Origin: Leptospira hartskeerlii
GTDB lineage: Bacteria > Spirochaetota > Leptospiria > Leptospirales > Leptospiraceae
Assembly (NCBI RefSeq): GCF_002811475.1
Contig: NZ_NPDL01000004.1
Coordinates: forward strand, 1 to 64,000
Length of the DNA stretch: 64,000 nucleotides
Direction: 5' to 3'
The stretch's first letter is position 1. The number at the start of each line of letters is the position of its first letter. The notes under the pieces are model-generated. The model was not told where the DNA came from and did no database searches. It was given only the letters and a program-made list of their open reading frames with translations. Made by a program: the position numbers and the translations under genes. Below, piece after piece: positions 58,769 to 64,000 of the stretch.

Positions 58769-59158
58769 TTATTCTTTATCTGAAAAAGCAGAATAAGCGA
58801 TAGAAGCCCAGCCGGACAAAAATGCTAATCCTCCAAAAGGAGTAATTGCACCTAAAACTCTGATCCCGGTTAAAGAAAGTGCATATAATGAACCAGAGAA
58901 GATCAAGATCCCGCTAAAGATCAGCCAAAAACCGATCCTTCTAAACTTAGATTCCGAAAGTTTTCCATTTACTGCTAGCACGAGCAAAACTACCGCATGG
59001 ATGAGGTGATATCTTGCTCCTGTTTCGTAGATAGCCAGTAAGTCTGGAGTTAATATTGATTTTAATCCGTGTGCTCCGAATGCACCTAGAGCTACTGCTA
59101 AAAAACCTAATATCGAAGATAAGAATAATGGAATAGAGTTAGAATTTTTGGATGCCAT
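58769..59158 (-). CDS. DUF423 small membrane protein
   Basis: The 129-residue protein has four membrane spans and the family pattern GAFGAHGLKSIL near residue 26, ETGARYHLIHAVVLL near 50, and ITPFGGLAFLSGW near 105. The function is unknown. It overlaps the upstream lipoprotein gene by 20 bases and is third in a lipoprotein operon. Confidence 0.92.
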   Translation of the reverse strand: MASKNSNSIPLFLSSILGFLAVALGAFGAHGLKSILTPDLLAIYETGARYHLIHAVVLLVLAVNGKLSESKFRRIGFWLIFSGILIFSGSLYALSLTGIRVLGAITPFGGLAFLSGWASIAYSAFSDKE

Positions 59159-59729
59159 AACTTTGAAACCTCAGACATTTTCTTCTGAATAATCCGAAGA
59201 TATAGGCGGTGTACTCCACGTCCAGCCTACTATCGAATAAGGCTTCAATAGAATTCAACTTCATCTGCTCGCCCAATTCTTGGTAAAAACTTTTGTTCCC
59301 GAAGGTAAAGTGGATCGGAATGAATGCATCGTTAGACCCTCGTTTAATTGGAAGAAACAAACGTACACCGAATTGGCAACCTTTGCTTTCTCCTTCGAAT
59401 TTTACGATCCTATGCTCGGACCAATCCCAACCATCTAACGACGCATGGAACATATCCTTATGGGGAAGAGAAGTTGTAGTTCGAATATAACCGTCAAAAC
59501 CGCCGGTCCTCAATTTAGTGGAAGATTCTCCATAATGAATAGAAGGATCTCTGAAATTTGCTCCATTCAAATGAACATCATTGTCGGGAGGAATTCCAAG
59601 ACCGGTAGGAAATGGTTCCGGGTTTCTCCGGACCAAGGCCTTGTTTGCACCGCCCATCTGAATACAACCGACCAACTCTAAGAAGATCAGAATTAGAAAA
59701 AAGATCCGTTTGTAAGAAATGAGTTTCAT
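59139..59729 (-). CDS. Lipoprotein of unknown function
   Basis: From the ATG at 59729 the product has 196 residues and a signal peptide with lipobox ELVGC. The mature part shows DVHLNGANFRDPSIHYGESSTK and ends in TAYIFGLFRRKCLRFQ, similar in style to the TRL-like protein before it. The start overlaps the upstream stop by ATGA, which supports this choice over an earlier in-frame start. Confidence 0.8.
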   Translation of the reverse strand: MKLISYKRIFFLILIFLELVGCIQMGGANKALVRRNPEPFPTGLGIPPDNDVHLNGANFRDPSIHYGESSTKLRTGGFDGYIRTTTSLPHKDMFHASLDGWDWSEHRIVKFEGESKGCQFGVRLFLPIKRGSNDAFIPIHFTFGNKSFYQELGEQMKLNSIEALFDSRLDVEYTAYIFGLFRRKCLRFQSYGIQKF

Positions 59730-60106
59730 TCTTTTTTCAAAAGTCTTTGAGGAAGTTTTACTCCAATCCCGGTTACGCGGGTACATTTTTCAAAATAAAG
59801 AGCAAATATAAAAGATTTGTAACTATAATCCGTTTGAACATCGAAAAGAAGATCTGCTTTGTCCTTGATCGCGTTTTGCACAGCGGCCTCGTAACTCTCG
59901 TCTCCTGTATAAACCATCCAAAGCCAGCTAGTTCCGCAGGATGTACCTTCTAATTTTCCTACCGGTTCCATTCCTCTTACATCCGAATAACTTTGAGAAT
60001 AGTACCAACCTGGAGATTTGATATTCGTATAAAGACAGTTCGTAAGGAACATAATCGCAAAAACGATCGGTAAAGATGCGGATATTTTCGGAAAAGAGAA
60101 TTGCAT
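59726..60106 (-). CDS. TRL-like family lipoprotein
   Basis: The 126-residue protein has a signal peptide with lipobox FLTNC. The TRL-like domain follows: LYTNIKSPGWYYSQSY, GKLEGTSCGTSWLWMVYTGD, then a helix AAVQNAIKDKADLLFDVQTDY and a final strand. TRL-like proteins are common surface-type proteins in leptospires; the function is unknown. The ATG at 60106 gives a proper signal peptide, whereas an upstream start adds 33 basic residues before it. It leads a three-gene operon. Confidence 0.87.
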   Translation of the reverse strand: MQFSFPKISASLPIVFAIMFLTNCLYTNIKSPGWYYSQSYSDVRGMEPVGKLEGTSCGTSWLWMVYTGDESYEAAVQNAIKDKADLLFDVQTDYSYKSFIFALYFEKCTRVTGIGVKLPQRLLKKE

Positions 60107-60197
60107 GTAATAAATTTCAACAAGTTGAAACACAAAAGTCAAGGTAAAATACCGAAATCTCCTTGTGTGACTCTTGAACCGGTTAGAATCGAGTACG

Positions 60198-61433
60198 ATG
60201 CACACGCAAACTTCCCAATTTTACTTCGATACTGAAAAAGAGTACGGAGCATTTAACTACGAACCTCTTCCCGTTGTATTGGAGAGAGGAAAAGGTATCT
60301 TTCTTTGGGATATGGATGGAAAAAAATACTTCGATTTTTTATCAGCATACAGTGCCGTGAACCAAGGGCATTGCCATCCTAAAATTATAGAAACATTAAA
60401 GGCTCAATCCGAAAAACTAACTCTTACTTCTAGAGCATTCTATAATGATCAACTCGGTCCTATGGAAAAATTTTTATGTGATACATTCGGATTCGATAGA
60501 ATGATCCCAATGAATACAGGAGTAGAAGCAGCAGAAACTTCCGTCAAACTCGCAAGAAGATGGGGATACCAAGTTAAAAAAATCCCCACTGACAAAGCTA
60601 AGATCGTTTTTGCTTCCGGAAATTTTTGGGGAAGAAGTATAGGTGCAATTTCTGCATCCACAGATCCTACTAGCAGAGGAGATTTTGGACCTTTTGTTCC
60701 CGGATTTTCGATCATTCCGTTTAATGATACGGAAGCTTTAAAAAAAGAATTAGAAGATCCTAATGTAGCAGCATTCATGGTGGAACCAATTCAGGGGGAA
60801 GCAGGTGTAATCGTTCCGAGAGAAGGTTATCTAAAAGAAGTCCGTAAACTTTGTTCTGAACGCAATGTACTTTTGATCTTGGATGAGGTGCAAACAGGTC
60901 TCGGAAGGACAGGAAAACTTTTGGCTGCAGACCATGAGAATGTAAAGCCGGATCTACTCGTATTAGGCAAAGCATTGTCCGGAGGGACTCTTCCTGTTTC
61001 TGCCGTTTTGGGTTCTGATGAAATAATTCTTACCTTAAAACCTGGAACCCATGGCTCCACATTCGGTGGAAATCCATTAGCTGCTGCGGTAGCCAAAACC
61101 GCCATCCAAGTTTTATTAGATGAGAATCTCTCCGAGAACTCGGATATAAGAGGAGCAGAATTTCGTTCTTCCCTGCAAGCTCTAAGATCAGAATATCCTA
61201 ACAAGGTAAAAGAGATTCGAGGAAAGGGATTATTAAACGCAGTGGAATTTTTCCCGGATGAGACAGGACCAAGAGCAAAAAAGATCTGCTACAAATTATT
61301 AGAGTCAGGAATTCTCGCAAAACAAACTCATGATCATACGATCCGATTTGCTCCTCCTCTTTGTATTTCCAAAGCTGAATTGGAAGAGGCGACTTCTCTC
61401 ATTCTTCAGACAATCCGTAAAACCCTTGACTAA
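60198..61433 (+). CDS. rocD: Ornithine aminotransferase
   Basis: RocD transfers the delta-amino group of ornithine to 2-oxoglutarate, linking ornithine with proline and glutamate. The product of about 411 residues has [19 protein letters not shown] at the start, [19 protein letters not shown] near residue 105, the [18 protein letters not shown] segment near 225, and the PLP Lys in [16 protein letters not shown] near 255. Closely related acetylornithine enzymes are less likely given the N-terminal motif. The ATG at 60198 is preferred over a TTG at 60174. Confidence 0.93.
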   Translation: MHTQTSQFYFDTEKEYGAFNYEPLPVVLERGKGIFLWDMDGKKYFDFLSAYSAVNQGHCHPKIIETLKAQSEKLTLTSRAFYNDQLGPMEKFLCDTFGFDRMIPMNTGVEAAETSVKLARRWGYQVKKIPTDKAKIVFASGNFWGRSIGAISASTDPTSRGDFGPFVPGFSIIPFNDTEALKKELEDPNVAAFMVEPIQGEAGVIVPREGYLKEVRKLCSERNVLLILDEVQTGLGRTGKLLAADHENVKPDLLVLGKALSGGTLPVSAVLGSDEIILTLKPGTHGSTFGGNPLAAAVAKTAIQVLLDENLSENSDIRGAEFRSSLQALRSEYPNKVKEIRGKGLLNAVEFFPDETGPRAKKICYKLLESGILAKQTHDHTIRFAPPLCISKAELEEATSLILQTIRKTLD

Positions 61434-61459
61434 TCTTTCGAATTCATTTTTTTAAAAGT

Positions 61460-61789
61460 ATGTCGGCTGAAGACAAAAAGTACATCCGGGTCTGGCAAAA
61501 ACTGAGCGTAAGCGAAGTTTCTTCTCAACTGATGATCATAGACGATCTGTACGGAACTTGTGGAAAATGTAAACATCTGGGACTGAACTACACTAAAGAC
61601 AAGTCTTGTCCTGAGTGCGGGACCAAATTCAAATATATTGCAACTAACTTAAAGTCTCCCGCGGACATCGCCAAAGTGCTGGCAAGAATCGAAAAAGAGA
61701 ATCTAGATTTTGTACTGATCGACAGAGAAGATTATACTTTATCCAAAGCAAAAGATGCAGTGAAAGACTTATTCAAGTCTAACGACTGA
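61460..61789 (+). CDS. Small zinc-ribbon protein of unknown function
   Basis: The 109-residue protein has a zinc ribbon with CGKCKHLGLN and CPECGTKFKY (about 34-57), followed by a helical region with ADIAKVLARIEKENLDFVLIDREDY. The function is unknown; it looks like a conserved regulator or RNA-binding small protein, but nothing visible settles this. It starts 26 bases after rocD and may be cotranscribed. Confidence 0.85.
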   Translation: MSAEDKKYIRVWQKLSVSEVSSQLMIIDDLYGTCGKCKHLGLNYTKDKSCPECGTKFKYIATNLKSPADIAKVLARIEKENLDFVLIDREDYTLSKAKDAVKDLFKSND

Positions 61790-61929
61790 ACTCCCTCTCA
61801 AGTATTAGCTCCCTCATTCTCTGGATACGAAATTCATATTAAAAAGTGAATGGACTATATTCATTTAATAATTTCTTTTTGTAATATCCTTCCAATAAAA
61901 CTAATCTAAGGGGACTTCATACCGACAAG

Positions 61930-63708
61930 ATGGAACATCATTCACTTACTCTATTAGTTGATATCGCTCTTAGTATTATTTTCGCGACCCTCTTCGCAAT
62001 CATAGCAAAAGCATTCAAACAACCTCTGGTCTTGGGCTATGTGGTCGCAGGGTTAATCATTGGTCCGTTATTCGGGCCTTATGTAGGCGGAAAGCTAACC
62101 ATCGGTTATGTTAAAAGCGAAGAAAGTATAGAACTGATCTCAGAGATCGGTTTGATCCTTTTATTGTTCATCATCGGTTTAGAGATCGATCTGAAAGAAT
62201 TGGCCAGAATGGGACGATCCATGTTCGCCCTAGGAGTTTTACAATTCTTCTTGGGTGTTGCGGCAGCCTGGTTTGCATTCCGCACATTCTTCCCTCCTAC
62301 TCCTGGCAATTTTGATCTTCTTTACTTTGCAATAGCACTCTCTCTCAGTTCCACAATGATAGTGGTCAAACTTCTTCATGATAAGTTTGAGATCAGTACC
62401 GTTGCAGGACGACTTACGATTGGGGTCTTGGTCTTACAAGATATTTGGGCCATTCTTTTTATGGGGATCCAACCTGATCTGCAAGATCCTCAAGTCCTAA
62501 ATGTGCTAACATCGTTGGTTAAAGGTATCGCTCTTGTTGCATTCTCCTTCCTAATCAGTCGTTTTATTCTATCTAAACTTTTCTTATTTGCGGCTTCTAA
62601 ACCTGAATTGGTTTTAATCACCTCTATCGCTTGGTGTTTCTTCTTATGCGGTGTTGCAGAAAAACTTCAACTTTCTAAAGAGATGGGAGCATTGATCGCT
62701 GGTGTGAGTATTGCGGCTTTCCCTTATGGCGCGGATGTAATCAGCAAACTTTCCGGGATCAGGGACTTCTTCATTACATTATTCTTCGTAGCTCTTGGAA
62801 TGAAGATCCAAGCTCCGAGTGCAAGCGACTTAGGTCTCGCATTCTTGGCAGTAGGATTCGTTTTAGTGAGCAGAGTTTTGATTGTTGCTCCAACCGTATT
62901 TTTCTCCGGCAAAGGTTTAAGAGCGGGTATTGTTGCAGGTCTGAACTTGGCACAAATTTCTGAATTCTCTTTAGTGATCTTAGCACTTGGAGTACAAAAG
63001 GAACATATAGGAAAAGATCTACAAGCAATCGTTCTTACTTCCATGATCATCGCTTCTATTATCTCTACTTATGTGATCTTGTTTAATGATAAGATCGCAA
63101 GAGGGATTATCGCATTCTTATCTCTATTCGGAGTAAAAGAAAACAAAGAACCTTTAGAATCTCAAGTCACCGGAGAGACAAAAAGAGATATCGTAGTATT
63201 AGGATATTTCAGGATCGCACAAGGTTTAATCGACGGTATAGAAGAAAGTAAACCATCTTGGCTCAAAAGAATGTTAGTAGTGGATTTTAATCCGATCTAT
63301 AGACAAACTTTGGAATCTAAAGGAATTCGCTGGGCATACGGAGATCTAGCAAATCCGGAAAGCCTTCATCATTTAGGAATAGAAGAAGCAAGATATATTG
63401 TCTGCACTGTTTCGGATATGATCTTAAAAGGAACTACAAACCGAAGATTATTAGAGTCCTTAAAAAGTATCTGTAGACATCACCAACCTAAGATCATCCT
63501 AACTACGGATGATCCTAAAGAAGCGGAAGTTCTTAGAAACAATGGAGCGGCCCACGTGATCGTTCCGGGTAAAATTTCAGGACTTTCTTTATTTACCGAA
63601 TTATCTCAAATGGTGGATGTAAACGGAAGCGGTCCGGTTGCAAAATCCACAAAAGTAAAACCGAAAAAAACAACGTCAAATAAGAAGAAGGTTCAAAAGA
63701 CCAAGTAG
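61930..63708 (+). CDS. CPA2 cation:proton antiporter with degenerate RCK domain
   Basis: The 592-residue protein has about twelve spans (1-390), with GYVVAGLIIGPLFGPYVGG and LLLFIIGLEIDLKELARMG of the CPA2 family. The cytoplasmic RCK-like domain (about 418-570) starts IVVLGYFRIAQGLIDGI, so the NAD-binding GxGxxG is lost. The end is very Lys-rich. Control by NAD(H) is doubtful for this copy, in contrast to the antiporter at 50846. It is followed nine bases later by DUF1289. Confidence 0.92.
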   Translation: MEHHSLTLLVDIALSIIFATLFAIIAKAFKQPLVLGYVVAGLIIGPLFGPYVGGKLTIGYVKSEESIELISEIGLILLLFIIGLEIDLKELARMGRSMFALGVLQFFLGVAAAWFAFRTFFPPTPGNFDLLYFAIALSLSSTMIVVKLLHDKFEISTVAGRLTIGVLVLQDIWAILFMGIQPDLQDPQVLNVLTSLVKGIALVAFSFLISRFILSKLFLFAASKPELVLITSIAWCFFLCGVAEKLQLSKEMGALIAGVSIAAFPYGADVISKLSGIRDFFITLFFVALGMKIQAPSASDLGLAFLAVGFVLVSRVLIVAPTVFFSGKGLRAGIVAGLNLAQISEFSLVILALGVQKEHIGKDLQAIVLTSMIIASIISTYVILFNDKIARGIIAFLSLFGVKENKEPLESQVTGETKRDIVVLGYFRIAQGLIDGIEESKPSWLKRMLVVDFNPIYRQTLESKGIRWAYGDLANPESLHHLGIEEARYIVCTVSDMILKGTTNRRLLESLKSICRHHQPKIILTTDDPKEAEVLRNNGAAHVIVPGKISGLSLFTELSQMVDVNGSGPVAKSTKVKPKKTTSNKKKVQKTK

Positions 63709-63716
63709 TTCCTAGG

Positions 63717-63908
63717 ATGATTGTTCGTTCTCCATGTATCAAAATTTGCAATATGGACTATGACACCGGTCTCTGCGAAGGTTGTTATCGCACCTTAGAA
63801 GAGATCGGTAGATGGACCATGTATACGGAAGACGAAAGAAAATCGATCCGACTCAAAATAGAAGAAAGAAAAATTTCCCTCGGAAAACCTTCCTTCAAAA
63901 ATCCTTAA
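63717..63908 (+). CDS. DUF1289 cysteine-rich small protein
   Basis: The 63-residue protein has the family motif SPCIKICNMDYDTGLCEGCYRTLEEIGRW with four conserved Cys, which suggests an iron-sulfur or zinc site. The function is unknown. It is close behind the antiporter gene and probably shares its transcript. Confidence 0.92.
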   Translation: MIVRSPCIKICNMDYDTGLCEGCYRTLEEIGRWTMYTEDERKSIRLKIEERKISLGKPSFKNP

Positions 63909-63909
63909 A

Positions 63910-64000
63910 TCAATTCTTCACTAACTGTAAATATACTTCCACAACCTCAGTTGCAGATTTTTTCCAATTAAACCTCTTGGAATTTTTTAAACCTGCTTTG
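63910..64000 (-). CDS. 3' end of a probable glycosyltransferase (partial)
   Basis: The minus strand is open from the right edge to a TGA at 63910-63912. It encodes about 29 residues, including RFNWKKSATEVVEVYLQL. The Trp-Lys-Lys-Ser-Ala-x-x-x-x-x-x-Tyr pattern is typical of the C-terminal helix of GT4-type glycosyltransferases. The rest lies beyond the window. Confidence 0.55.
   Translation of the reverse strand, partial: KAGLKNSKRFNWKKSATEVVEVYLQLVKN

Overview
The window looks like chromosomal DNA of a spirochaete of the genus Leptospira. The points in favour are moderate GC, many lipoproteins with spirochaete-type lipoboxes, a LipL45-like FecR lipoprotein, TRL-like lipoproteins, a 5S rRNA gene standing alone, and many housekeeping proteins of leptospiral character. 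The species cannot be fixed from the sequence alone. The region is densely coding (about 60 genes). It shows no CRISPR array, prophage, insertion sequence or origin of replication, so it reads as core genome with some lineage-specific genes.

Layout. 1-5.1 kb: fumarase, a large unknown protein and malic enzyme, all on the minus strand. 5.2-10.1 kb: the classic cluster rpmH-rnpA-yidD-yidC-jag-mnmE (minus), here without dnaA, followed by a solitary 5S rRNA. 10.2-14.8 kb: a divergent Fpg-type glycosylase, a large unknown membrane-anchored protein and a valine-pyruvate-type aminotransferase. 14.9-20.4 kb (plus): adenylate cyclase, TMEM220-like protein, patatin, alpha/beta hydrolase, then tmRNA (minus) and an MBL-fold lipoprotein. 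20.4-26.1 kb (minus): acyl-CoA synthetase, a Lys/His-rich exported protein, and the pabBC-thpR-aat operon. 26.2-31 kb: MASE1 histidine kinase, TetR, a frameshifted hydrolase lipoprotein and a divergent membrane protein with two palindromic operators between them.

31-41 kb: cystathionine gamma-synthase-like enzyme and prfA (minus), EcsC-like protein and lipoprotein (plus), and a tightly packed minus operon tetR-rhomboid-MDR dehydrogenase-Nudix-degenerate nitrilase, then a fructosamine-kinase-like gene. 41-47 kb: GH18-like protein, FecR lipoprotein, purT, and a GpsA-PlsB fusion that would join two successive steps of phospholipid synthesis. 47-50.7 kb: lipoproteins, an OhrR-glutathione peroxidase operon with a candidate OhrR operator, and a beta-barrel porin.

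50.8-64 kb: a CPA2 antiporter, tRNA-Gly, an M32 carboxypeptidase coupled to a small FliG C-terminal-domain-like protein, an ABA4-like membrane operon divergent from its likely TetR regulator, PhzF, an F420-type reductase, a DUF423/TRL lipoprotein operon, ornithine aminotransferase, a second CPA2 antiporter, DUF1289, and the 3' end of a probable glycosyltransferase.

I did not find a clearly new multi-gene system. The best leads are the FliG_C-only protein, the degenerate nitrilase in the rhomboid operon, the GpsA-PlsB fusion, rnpA without a canonical start codon, the substituted Fpg enzyme, and three sets of operator palindromes.
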